38,744 bases of DNA from Candidatus Gastranaerophilales bacterium. Lineage in GTDB: Bacteria; Cyanobacteriota; Vampirovibrionia; Gastranaerophilales; Gastranaerophilaceae. The DNA lies in NCBI GenBank assembly GCA_944325575.1, contig CALVAR010000023.1, positions 1-38,744 of the forward strand, written 5' to 3'. Numbering within the stretch: position 1 is the stretch's first letter; every line of letters starts with the position of its first letter. The notes below the pieces were generated by a model that was not told the origin of the DNA, did no database searches, and saw only the letters and a program-made list of their open reading frames with translations. The position numbers were made by a program, and so were the translations under genes. Positions 16,462 through 23,019 of the stretch are shown one piece after another.

Positions 16462-16650
16462 ATAAACCCTCTTTTCTAAAACATTATAAAATTATTCTAC
16501 AACCAAATTAAGTACATTAACTCATCCTTTTACTTTATATAAACAATAGAAACTTTTCATGAACGGCTGGTTTTTAATCAGAATTTATAATTTTTTATTG
16601 TTATTTTGTAAACTTATGTAAATTTATTTATCAAAATCAGGACTTTTTTC

Positions 16651-16678
16651 TAAAGTTCATTAAACTGTAAGCCGATAA
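16651..16678 (+). promoter_or_regulatory. Sigma-28 (FliA/SigD) type promoter
   Basis: TAAAGTTC (16651-16658) and GCCGATAA (16671-16678) match the flagellar sigma-28 consensus (TAAAGTTT, N11, GCCGATAA in enterobacteria; TAAA, N14-16, GCCGATA in Bacillus). The -10 box is perfect and the -35 box has one mismatch. TAAA to GCCGATAA is 16 bases, within range. Transcription would begin near 16685, leaving a leader of about 36 bases with AGGAGA before the ATG at 16721. Confidence 0.75.
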
Positions 16679-16720
16679 CAATTTTGTGGAAACAATTTAT
16701 TAGAAAACAGGAGAAGATAA

Positions 16721-17107
16721 ATGACAGAAAATGTACGCGGAATTGGTATCAATACAGGTTCAGTAAATCCATACGGAAATCAGACCAAAGGCAGTGAAGC
16801 AAAACCGGAAGAAACAAAACCGGAAGCACAGCCGCAGGCACCTGCATCCTCGCAGGTAAAACCTGATGATGTATTAGCATATATGGCACAAAACGCAGCT
16901 ATGGTAAATCCTCAGGTTGCAGCACAAAGGACTTATGATGTCAGCAAATACGTAACCCCTGAACAGGCAGCACGCATTGCAGGATTTGTTACAAGCTTTG
17001 AAGACCAGGTTGCAAAAGGCCTGATTGCAATAAACGAAGAACTCGGTGAAAATTCAGGCCTGAGCGAAGCAGCAAAATATGAAATTGCAGCAGGAATGGT
17101 AAAATAA
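16721..17107 (+). CDS. Hypothetical protein under sigma-28 type promoter, 128 aa
   Basis: I do not recognise this protein. It starts with a polar, Gly/Asn-rich stretch (1-22), then a Pro-Glu-Ala-Lys linker (about 23-48: EAKPEETKPEAQPQAPASSQ). A helical region (49-128) contains DDVLAYMAQNAAMVNPQVAAQRTYDVSKYVTPEQAARIAGFVTSFEDQVAKGL in two or three helices. No signal peptide or membrane span is seen. AGGAGA lies eight bases before the ATG. The sigma-28 type promoter just upstream places it with late flagellar or motility genes, which suggests a secreted flagellar, chemotaxis or surface-behaviour role. It does not resemble flagellin or FlgM. A Rho-independent terminator follows at 17180-17208, so it is monocistronic. 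Confidence 0.7.
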   Translation: MTENVRGIGINTGSVNPYGNQTKGSEAKPEETKPEAQPQAPASSQVKPDDVLAYMAQNAAMVNPQVAAQRTYDVSKYVTPEQAARIAGFVTSFEDQVAKGLIAINEELGENSGLSEAAKYEIAAGMVK

Positions 17108-17179
17108 TCCTGCCGCAACAGATAAAGTGTGAAATTTCTTTTTCTTTATTAAACTTCTCCAATATTTTAAAAAAAGTAT

Positions 17180-17208
17180 GCCTTTAATCATAAAATTAAA
17201 GGCTTTTT
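17180..17208 (+). terminator. Rho-independent terminator after the 128-aa gene
   Basis: GCCTTTAAT (17180-17188) and ATTAAAGGC (17195-17203) form a 9-bp stem with a six-base loop, followed by TTTTT (17204-17208). It ends the sigma-28 transcript and directly abuts the next promoter. Confidence 0.85.
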
Positions 17209-17214
17209 CTTATG

Positions 17215-17220
17215 TATAAT
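17215..17220 (+). promoter_or_regulatory. TATAAT -10 box placed for a leaderless mRNA
   Basis: A perfect TATAAT is followed by six bases (ATTTTT) and ATG at 17227. An earlier in-frame ATG (17212) lies directly before this box and would not be on the transcript. No Shine-Dalgarno sequence exists for either start. The -35 region would fall inside the preceding terminator hairpin and is weak. Confidence 0.45.
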
Positions 17221-17226
17221 ATTTTT

Positions 17227-17460
17227 ATGTACATTATTGAATTAATTTCAAAACTCATAAAAGGCAAAAAGGGCAAAGGGGACGAAAAATTAAATAAACA
17301 AAAAAATGCTCCTATGCCGCCTGAAATTGACTACGAAGAAACCTGCAGCCATGTTTTTCTTCCCATAGACAGCACGGGCGAAACCCTTGCCTGTTCCAAA
17401 TGCGGGTTGATTGTGAAGAACGATTCTTCAAAGTACAAACCCAAAAACCCGTTTTCTTAA
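17227..17460 (+). CDS. Small zinc-ribbon protein, 77 aa
   Basis: I do not recognise a family, but the C-terminal half looks like a zinc-binding treble clef or ribbon: CSHVFLP (C-x-H) followed 16 residues later by CSKCGLIV (C-x2-C). The first 15 residues (MYIIELISKLIKGKK) form a short hydrophobic-then-basic helix, possibly amphipathic and membrane-touching. The middle is Lys/Asn-rich and disordered. I chose ATG 17227 over 17212 because a TATAAT sits between them. The gene is flanked by its own terminator-promoter boundary upstream and a fresh promoter downstream, so it is probably monocistronic. A role in nucleic-acid or protein binding is possible but unsupported. Confidence 0.62.
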   Translation: MYIIELISKLIKGKKGKGDEKLNKQKNAPMPPEIDYEETCSHVFLPIDSTGETLACSKCGLIVKNDSSKYKPKNPFS

Positions 17461-17490
17461 TTAATATTGTAAAGATATTTGACTTTCATG

Positions 17491-17519
17491 TTTAAAACAG
17501 AATCGTTTTGAAATATAAT
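17491..17519 (+). promoter_or_regulatory. Housekeeping promoter candidate for the gene at 17565
   Basis: TTTAAA (17491-17496) and TATAAT (17514-17519) are 17 bases apart. The -10 box is perfect and the -35 box is weak. The predicted leader of about 38 bases contains AGAGGAA at 17551-17557, eight bases before a TTG start. Confidence 0.4.
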
Positions 17520-17564
17520 ACCTATAAATAATATATCATCTTAAAGTTCAAGAGGAACGCTGCA

Positions 17565-18209
17565 TTGGCTAACACATTTAATGAACAGGTAAGGACAAAA
17601 ATTCAAAACTTCTCTGTTGAAACAGTCAGAAACATTTTAAATATGGATAATAAAGGTATTGCAAAGTTGTGTGCTCAGGTTTCTTTGATGCCAAAGAAAG
17701 ACCCTATGGGCAGAACTTATTTTTCTAAAGATGATGTGGAAATCTTAAGAAGAACAAAAAGCCAAAATGAAAATTCTCAAAAAGTGCAAAGAGCTTCGCA
17801 AAAATCTTATGCAACCGTTCCTATGAAAACAGTAAAAAATCAGCCTCAAGCGCAACGGGCACATATTATCCAGCCTCCCGTCAATGAACCTGTTAAAGCT
17901 GCCGCTGTGCAAAAACAAAATGCCAATGCAATGGCGGTAGAAAAAATATGTTCTTCTTTATCAAAAATGGAAGATAATATTACGGGAAAAATTTCCGATA
18001 TTATCCAAAAAAAGCTGGATGAAAAACTTGACGGCATGGACGAGGTTGTTGTTGAGCTTGTAAGATGCAAAACAGAAAATGAAACATTAAGATACAAGAT
18101 GAACGAGCTGAACAAAGAAGTCTACAACCTCAAAAATGAACTCAGCCGTTTCAAAGCTCTCGGCTTAGGCTTTTATGTAAAAAAATCCGGCGATTCTTCT
18201 CTTCTGTAA
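17565..18209 (+). CDS. MerR-like DNA-binding/coiled-coil protein, 214 aa
   Basis: The start is TTG, set by AGAGGAA eight bases upstream; no ATG is suitably placed. Residues about 15-65 resemble a MerR-type winged helix: VRNILNMDNKGIAKLCAQVSLMPKKDPMGRTYFSKDDVEILRR follows the pattern of a specificity helix, then Pro-Lys-Lys-Asp-x2-Gly-Arg-x-Tyr-Phe, then a helix beginning Asp-Asp-Val. Residues about 70-125 are a Gln/Lys/Pro-rich linker. Residues about 130-200 are a long coiled coil (KMEDNITGKISDIIQKKLDEKLD and CKTENETLRYKMNELNKEVYNLKNELSRFKALG). It could bind DNA as an oligomer, as a regulator or nucleoid/segregation factor. No metal or ligand pocket can be named. A radical SAM gene follows 42 bases on. 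Confidence 0.65.
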   Translation: MANTFNEQVRTKIQNFSVETVRNILNMDNKGIAKLCAQVSLMPKKDPMGRTYFSKDDVEILRRTKSQNENSQKVQRASQKSYATVPMKTVKNQPQAQRAHIIQPPVNEPVKAAAVQKQNANAMAVEKICSSLSKMEDNITGKISDIIQKKLDEKLDGMDEVVVELVRCKTENETLRYKMNELNKEVYNLKNELSRFKALGLGFYVKKSGDSSLL

Positions 18210-18251
18210 ATATTTCTTGATTGCTGGAATTTGTTGTGCAAAAATTGTCTT

Positions 18252-18872
18252 ATGAGCAACAATTACGTTTATTTATTAGAAGGCAAAATTTATATAAACC
18301 TGACAAATTTATGCACAAATGATTGTGTATTTTGTATTCGTGCGATAAAAGACGATGTTGTAGGCGCCAACCTTTTTTTGGATACGGAAAAACTCGACGT
18401 TGAAGAAGTAAAAAAACAACTGGATTCTTTTGAGCCGGAAAAATATAAAGATATAGTGTTCTGCGGTTATGGCGAACCTATTTTGAAGCTGGAAGAGCTA
18501 AAAGAAGTTGCAAAATATATTAAAGAAAAATATCCGCATATAAAAACAAGAATCAACACAAACGGTCAGGGCAACCTTATTTATAAGAGAAATATTGTTC
18601 CGGAATTAAAAGGGCTTATTGATAGCGTTTCTATAAGCTTTAACGGTGAAAATAAACAGGTTTATGATGCGATTTCTCTGCCAAAGATAGAAAACGCATA
18701 CGAAGGAATGAAAGAGTTTATTAAAGAATGCGTTAAAGAAGGCATAGAAACAACGGCAACCATAGTAACGGGCTACAAAAACTATAAAGTAGACCTTGAG
18801 AGCTGCAAATCACAGATAGAAGCTCTTGGCGCAAAATTCAGAGAACGCCCGTGGCTGGATAACGGATACTAA
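18252..18872 (+). CDS. Radical SAM protein, TatD-associated type
   Basis: A compact radical SAM enzyme of 206 residues. The iron-sulphur motif CTNDCVFC (C21, C25, C28) follows a beta strand typical of this family (GKIYINLTNLC). The VFCGYGEP strand (SAM-binding GGE-like motif) and RINTNGQG also fit. Length and the N-terminal pattern best match the short radical SAM proteins that often neighbour TatD nucleases; no tatD is in view. The substrate is unknown. The frame opens further upstream with TTG codons at 18231 and 18234 behind a weak GGA. I prefer ATG 18252 because family members begin shortly before the first strand. Its last four bases overlap the convergent gene on the minus strand. Confidence 0.8.
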   Translation: MSNNYVYLLEGKIYINLTNLCTNDCVFCIRAIKDDVVGANLFLDTEKLDVEEVKKQLDSFEPEKYKDIVFCGYGEPILKLEELKEVAKYIKEKYPHIKTRINTNGQGNLIYKRNIVPELKGLIDSVSISFNGENKQVYDAISLPKIENAYEGMKEFIKECVKEGIETTATIVTGYKNYKVDLESCKSQIEALGAKFRERPWLDNGY

Positions 18873-20086
18873 TACAATTTTTTAATATTCAAGTTTTTTA
18901 TGGTAACTTTCGGTGCGTTCTTTATGACTTCCGCTGCCGATTCTGCAATAGCTAAATTTTCAAGCTGGAAAAGCGGATACTGCTCTCTGACCGCACCGAA
19001 ACTTTGGGCAAGTTTTTTTGAATATTCTTCAAACTTTTCGGCAGCTCTGGCGCCAGCATCCCTTGCATCAACTTCCAGCCAGTTTCTGCGATACAGATTT
19101 CTGTTTATAAACGGCGGGCAGTAAAATATATGTGCTGTGAAAAATTTCATGGCAGCTTTCTTTTCTTCACAGTTCAAAATAGATCGGCCCTTGCCTATTA
19201 ATGATCTCCAAAAATCCAGAGCCTTGATTTTGTCAAACTGATACTGGTGTCTCATTTCATGATGCAATGTATCAACAATATCCATTTTTGTTAAATGTTT
19301 TTCTGTATCTATAACTATATGCCCGTTTGTTTTTGCATACCCCAGCACCCTTCTTCTTGATATAGGTGCAGCCATAGTTATAATGTCTCTGTGTGCAACA
19401 TTCTGTTCACTTTGCGCATATTGTGCCGCATATTCAGTAAAATCTTCTTTAGAATAATTCCTTATATAAAGATAAGGATCCTGTGCCAGCTCTTTTGTGT
19501 TTGGCAGATTGCCGGAACCGCCTTTTTTCAGCAGTGTTCCATCCAGCAGTCTGCGTGCATTTGTTTCAATATAATCTCTTTTTCCGCCGGTATAGAGATG
19601 TTCGATAACCTGATGTTCCTCTTTAATACCGTCATTTACCAATGTTGTTTTAAGCTTTGTTCTGATAGCATGAGGGGCTGTATTTATAATCTGTCCCTTT
19701 TCATTCTGCTGTCCCCATCTTACGGATATGGCTTCTTTTATTTCTTCAACTGTTCTGCCATAGCCATTACGTTTTGTTGTATTTATTTCAAGAATTTTTC
19801 CGTAGCTGTTATAATCTCTGATAACAGAACCCGTACAGTTGTTATGCAGGTATTCTTCCATAACATGTTTCACAGGTTTGCCGTCCTTGTCTTTAAACCT
19901 GACAATCTTTTTTAAACCTTCGCCAAAATGACTTTCAATTTGAACAACATCCATTGTTACCGCATTTTCGGGAAGCGCTATTTTATTTACTGCTGCCGCC
20001 GGGAGGTTTAACTCTTTTGATAAAAGCCTACAGCCCTTTCTTGTAAAATTTTTCGCAGTATTTACTGATCTGGCAATATTAATCAT
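18869..20086 (-). CDS. Putative HExxH zinc metalloprotease, 405 aa
   Basis: I recognise no named family. The sequence shows His276-Glu-Met-Arg-His280 in DTLHHEMRHQYQ, a classical HExxH zinc site at the start of a helix, and Glu338 in NWLEVDARDAG, 58 residues later. That is a plausible third metal ligand of the gluzincin type, where an (E)xDA...A helix is common. About 270 mostly polar residues precede the site, including a stretch with IVRFKDKDGKPV and RDYNSYGKILEI that looks like beta-hairpin repeats. There is no clear signal peptide or membrane span, although the start (MINIARSVNTAKNFTRKG) is basic and amphipathic. AGGTAG precedes the ATG. It could be a cytosolic, secreted or injected protease, or an inactive relative. 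The gene is monocistronic by context. Confidence 0.6.
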   Translation of the reverse strand: MINIARSVNTAKNFTRKGCRLLSKELNLPAAAVNKIALPENAVTMDVVQIESHFGEGLKKIVRFKDKDGKPVKHVMEEYLHNNCTGSVIRDYNSYGKILEINTTKRNGYGRTVEEIKEAISVRWGQQNEKGQIINTAPHAIRTKLKTTLVNDGIKEEHQVIEHLYTGGKRDYIETNARRLLDGTLLKKGGSGNLPNTKELAQDPYLYIRNYSKEDFTEYAAQYAQSEQNVAHRDIITMAAPISRRRVLGYAKTNGHIVIDTEKHLTKMDIVDTLHHEMRHQYQFDKIKALDFWRSLIGKGRSILNCEEKKAAMKFFTAHIFYCPPFINRNLYRRNWLEVDARDAGARAAEKFEEYSKKLAQSFGAVREQYPLFQLENLAIAESAAEVIKNAPKVTIKNLNIKKLY

Positions 20087-20199
20087 AAAACTACCTGTAA
20101 TCTAACCTTATGTATATATAAAAACAGATTCTTTCATGAAATTGCCTTATTTGTAAAGGTTTATATCGTAATAACAGATATTTTTGTAGTAATAATTTA

Positions 20200-21054
20200 T
20201 TAAATATTAATTGTGCCTTCAAACACATATTGAGCTTCGCCCGTCATAAATACATCAAAATCCGTATTTTGCACACTGCCTGCCCACTCAATAGTCAGCA
20301 TACCTCCCGGGAGGTTTACATCAACTTTGTTGTCACAATAACCGTTTAATATTGCAGCTACAACGCTTGCACACGCTCCTGTTCCGCAGGCAAGTGTGAT
20401 TCCGCAGCCTCTTTCCCATACAGCAACATCAATTTTATTTTTTGATACTACTTTTACAAACTCAACATTAGTTTTTTCAGGGAAAAGATTATCGTGTTCA
20501 ATATTATTACCGTATTTTTTTGCAAGTTCGTGTATATCTTCATCATCTTTGACAAAAATTACACAGTGAGGATTGCCCATGCTGACAGCATTTACGCTGA
20601 ATTTTTTTACACCGTCCCACAAAGGATAGTTTAAATTTTTGCTGCCTTTAAAAGGAATTTTTTCGGGCTCCAGTATGGGTTTACCCATATTAACCTTTAC
20701 TCGCAAATCTTCCAGTACTTCCGGTACAATTTTGCCGGCGCCTGTGTGCACGGTAAATTTTCTCTTGTTAACAATTTTTTTATCAAAACAAAAACGTGCA
20801 AAACATCTCATACCGTTTCCGCACATCTGAGCAGTAGAACCGTCTGCCTGATAAAATAACCATTCCAAATCGGAATATGTTTTGGGATTTTCCACAGGTA
20901 CAAATATTCCGTCAGCACCTATACCAAAGTGCCTGTCACAGAGTTTTATGGCAATTTCCGGAAACAGTTTTTCAATTTTTTTGTATTCATCATATTCCAT
21001 TAAAATAAAATCATTGCCCGCCCCGTGCATTTTTGTAAATTTTACCTGTGCCAT
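20200..21054 (-). CDS. dapF: Diaminopimelate epimerase
   Basis: DapF converts LL- to meso-diaminopimelate, the precursor of lysine and of the peptidoglycan cross-linking residue. It is a cofactor-independent enzyme with two catalytic cysteines. Both are present: Cys78 in QMCGNGMRCF and Cys223 in TLACGTGACAS. The start KFTKMHGAGNDF and the length of 284 residues are typical. The product is used by MurE (24763), whose DNPR motif also indicates meso-DAP. A TATAAT box on the minus strand at 21084-21089 gives a leader of about 23 bases with AGGAT before the ATG. The gene's upstream region borders the mobile repeat at 21113-21384. Confidence 0.96.
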   Translation of the reverse strand: MAQVKFTKMHGAGNDFILMEYDEYKKIEKLFPEIAIKLCDRHFGIGADGIFVPVENPKTYSDLEWLFYQADGSTAQMCGNGMRCFARFCFDKKIVNKRKFTVHTGAGKIVPEVLEDLRVKVNMGKPILEPEKIPFKGSKNLNYPLWDGVKKFSVNAVSMGNPHCVIFVKDDEDIHELAKKYGNNIEHDNLFPEKTNVEFVKVVSKNKIDVAVWERGCGITLACGTGACASVVAAILNGYCDNKVDVNLPGGMLTIEWAGSVQNTDFDVFMTGEAQYVFEGTINI

Positions 21055-21083
21055 AAAATTAATCCTGTTTTGTCTACAGTGCG

Positions 21084-21089
21084 ATTATA
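21084..21089 (-). promoter_or_regulatory. dapF -10 box
   Basis: TATAAT on the minus strand (ATTATA on the plus strand), about 30 bases before the dapF ATG. The expected -35 position, about 21107-21112, ends immediately beside the edge of the repeat that begins at 21113. No good TTGACA match is visible there. Confidence 0.5.
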
Positions 21090-21112
21090 ACACGATTTCG
21101 CAAAGATTGTTT

Positions 21113-21384
21113 ATTTTCATATAGTCAACTGACTCCGACTACTTGTAGAACCTGTGCAATTGGCAAGTCTGTTTTGTTCAATAAGTCCGGCACAGGCAAC
21201 AGCGAAATCAGACTGGCACGCCGTGTGAGGCATAGCCGAACCCAGTGCCATTGCGAGCGGAAACGTTGAGTTTTCGTGAGCGTCTGATTTCAAGACAGTG
21301 CATGGGGTCACTTCCGCAAAATGCTAGACTTGGCGTCACTCGCACTCCGTGTACACTTCTACAAGCGAAGCCGCCTCAAACAAA
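21113..21384. repeat. Dispersed structured repeat, copy 1 (272 bp, with nested insert)
   Basis: Bases 21113-21201 and 21297-21384 together are identical, base for base, to the 177-bp copy at 35307-35483. Internal inverted pairs are CTTGTAGAA with TTCTACAAG near the ends, CCTGTGC with GCACAGG in the left half, and CAAGTCT with AGACTTG across the two halves. No transposase and no convincing gene lies inside. It has the character of a non-autonomous mobile element (MITE-like) or a repeated structured RNA. It fills the gap between dapF and thyX. Confidence 0.85.
21202..21296. mobile_element. Nested 95-bp insert with terminal inverted repeats
   Basis: This stretch is missing from copy 2. It starts near GAAATCAGAC (21204-21213) and ends near GTCTGATTTC, a perfect 10-base inverted pair. 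Further in, TGGCAC pairs with GTGCCA. The whole can fold into a branched hairpin. It contains CATTGCGAGCG, reminiscent of widespread REP sequences. Either it inserted into copy 1 or copy 2 lost it. Confidence 0.65.
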
Positions 21385-21569
21385 TTATAACCGTCATTTT
21401 GTATATTTTACATAATTCAGTAACTGATTTTATGCAAACTGCTAATACACTCTAATAAAAAGACTGTAAAATCCCCAAAATCAGTGGCTAATGGATTAGC
21501 CCCCAAAATTGCAAAAAAGCAGTAAAGGGAGCCAAGGTATTAACGAAAATACAGAATATTACCGTTAAT
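21385..21569. other. Non-coding stretch downstream of thyX with two hairpins
   Basis: No gene is seen here. GGCTAAT and ATTAGCC (about 21486-21501) form a near-closed palindrome, flanked on both sides by CCCCAAAAT. ATTAACG (21539-21545) and CGTTAAT (21563-21569) form a 7-bp stem directly after the thyX stop codon, which could be a weak terminator for that gene, though it lacks a T-run. Confidence 0.4.
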
Positions 21570-22289
21570 TTATACTGTTTTTGCAAGAAATTCTTCTTTT
21601 CTTATTTTCCTGCCGCAGCATTTGTCCTCGTCACAATAGCCGAGTCGTTCACATTTGGGAACCAGATAAGGAGCAAGCCATGGTTCTTCTTTCAAGAGTT
21701 CTTCGCACATCATTTTGACCATAACTCTTATTTCATACTGCGCACGGGTACAAAGCCTTATATTGGCAATGTGTATCAGCTCTCTGAGGTTTAAAGATGC
21801 GACCATAGAGCTTGCAGCCGCATTTGGAAGAACAAATCTTGCATCCTCTGCAGGAATTCCTGCTTCTGTCATTTCCGAGTAAAAATCGGCGGTTTTTGCC
21901 ATAAAATCTTCGTATTTTGCAAGAAGTTCGGGATTTTTTGCGACGGTAGGCGGAACAATGTAATCAAACTGTCCTTTTTCTTTTACATAACGCTGTGATT
22001 TCTGGGAAAAAGAAACATGTCTGTGTCTTACAAACTGGTGGGTGCATGCTCTTGATACGTTAGAAATAGCAAAAGATACCTGTATATGCTCGATTGTGGA
22101 ATAATGACCTGAGGAAATTACTCTTTCAATAAGTTTGAGCATTTTTTCTTCATCATCCGCTTTGTCATAAATATTAACCGGAGAATCTGCACTATAGCAG
22201 GTTCTGCAGGCAGTGTATATGGTTTTTAGCATATTCTGCGGTTTTGAGATAAGTTTTACCACCGGTTTATTGTTATTGTTGTTTTCCAT
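21570..22289 (-). CDS. thyX: Flavin-dependent thymidylate synthase
   Basis: ThyX makes dTMP from dUMP using methylenetetrahydrofolate, FAD and NAD(P)H. The signature RHRx7S is intact: R88-H89-R90 then Ser98 in RHRHVSFSQKS. Other conserved parts are SPVNIYDKAD, HYSTIEH, LNLRELIHIANIRLC and the late arginine region QYEIRVM. The 239-residue form starts at ATG 22289, behind GGGGAAG. The frame stays open to 22388 but that extension lacks homologous character. Use of ThyX instead of ThyA reduces the need for dihydrofolate reductase. The C-terminus has a cysteine-rich tail (CERLGYCDEDKCCGRKI), possibly metal-binding, which is seen in some ThyX proteins. Confidence 0.95.
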   Translation of the reverse strand: MENNNNNKPVVKLISKPQNMLKTIYTACRTCYSADSPVNIYDKADDEEKMLKLIERVISSGHYSTIEHIQVSFAISNVSRACTHQFVRHRHVSFSQKSQRYVKEKGQFDYIVPPTVAKNPELLAKYEDFMAKTADFYSEMTEAGIPAEDARFVLPNAAASSMVASLNLRELIHIANIRLCTRAQYEIRVMVKMMCEELLKEEPWLAPYLVPKCERLGYCDEDKCCGRKIRKEEFLAKTV

Positions 22290-22484
22290 AATTCTTCCCC
22301 ATAAAATAATTACTGTTTTGTAAAAACATAACCTGTATGTTAGTTCCGGCTGTCCGTCCCGCCTGCAAATATATAGCCGGATTTTCATAAATAATCAAGC
22401 CGGCAGACAATACTAATATTTTATCATCCGAAAAATCTTTTGTAAAAAACATTAACCTTTTTTAATCCCCTTACCCTGCATGGC

Positions 22485-22512
22485 TTGACGCAGATGTTTG
22501 AGATGTTATGCT
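22485..22512 (+). promoter_or_regulatory. rpsO promoter
   Basis: TTGACG (22485-22490) and TATGCT (22507-22512) are 16 bases apart, a good housekeeping promoter. The resulting leader is about 70 bases and ends with AAAAAGGAAAAC before the rpsO ATG. Such leaders often fold to let S15 regulate its own translation, but I cannot confirm a structure. Confidence 0.6.
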
Positions 22513-22587
22513 AAGTGTACGATAAATAATTTTATTGAGTTTACGCCACCAACTTAAACTTATTAAAATTAGAAAAAGGAAAACAAA

Positions 22588-22863
22588 ATGGCAATAAATT
22601 TAGCAAAAGAAGAAAAAGCAAAAATCATCAAAAAATTCGGCAAAGATGCTAAGGATTCAGGTTCCGCAGAAGTTCAAATCGCTCTTTTAACCCAGAAGAT
22701 TGCTGAACTTACAGAACATTTAAAATCTAACAAAAAAGATTTTCAGGGCAGACGCGGTCTTTTGATGATGGTAGGCCAGAGAAAAAGACTCCTTGCTTAC
22801 GTTAAAAAACAAAACCTCGAAGAATACAGAGAACTTATTAAAAAACTCGGTATCAGAGGCTAG
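22588..22863 (+). CDS. rpsO: Ribosomal protein S15
   Basis: S15 binds the central domain of 16S rRNA and helps form the platform of the 30S subunit. The 91 residues are the standard length, and the conserved parts are [50 protein letters not shown] and the terminal [24 protein letters not shown] precedes the ATG. It has its own promoter and terminator and so forms a single-gene unit; pnp is not adjacent. Confidence 0.98.
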   Translation: MAINLAKEEKAKIIKKFGKDAKDSGSAEVQIALLTQKIAELTEHLKSNKKDFQGRRGLLMMVGQRKRLLAYVKKQNLEEYRELIKKLGIRG

Positions 22864-22892
22864 TTTTTGCATTAAATTTATCAGAATTAAAA

Positions 22893-22920
22893 AGTCCCTT
22901 ATTTTTAAGGGGCTTTTTTT
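22893..22920 (+). terminator. Rho-independent terminator of rpsO
   Basis: AGTCCCTTA (22893-22901) pairs with TAAGGGGCT (22906-22914, one G-T pair), followed by a run of T to 22920. Confidence 0.85.
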
Positions 22921-22955
22921 ACATAAATTAATGCACTTAAAACTAATGACTATAG

Positions 22956-22961
22956 TATAAT
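22956..22961 (+). promoter_or_regulatory. -10 box upstream of the penicillin-binding protein gene
   Basis: TATAAT, with a weak -35 region. It gives a leader of about 50 bases for the gene at 23020. Confidence 0.45.
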
Positions 22962-23019
22962 TAAGTTTGTGGGACGGAATAAAAATACGGATTAAAAACT
23001 GCCGGGATAAATCAGTGGT

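Noticed and set aside
16462..16650. c-di-GMP riboswitch in the gap before the sigma-28 promoter
   Set aside because: The region is AT-rich and lacks the conserved GEMM elements.
21117..21311. Minus-strand ORF of 64 codons through repeat copy 1
   Set aside because: Most of it lies in the repeat; the 95-base insert is not a multiple of three, so the frame is not kept in copy 2. There is no ribosome-binding site.
21113..21384. Insertion sequence with transposase
   Set aside because: The repeat is under 300 bp, has no transposase frame, and no clear target-site duplication could be found by eye.
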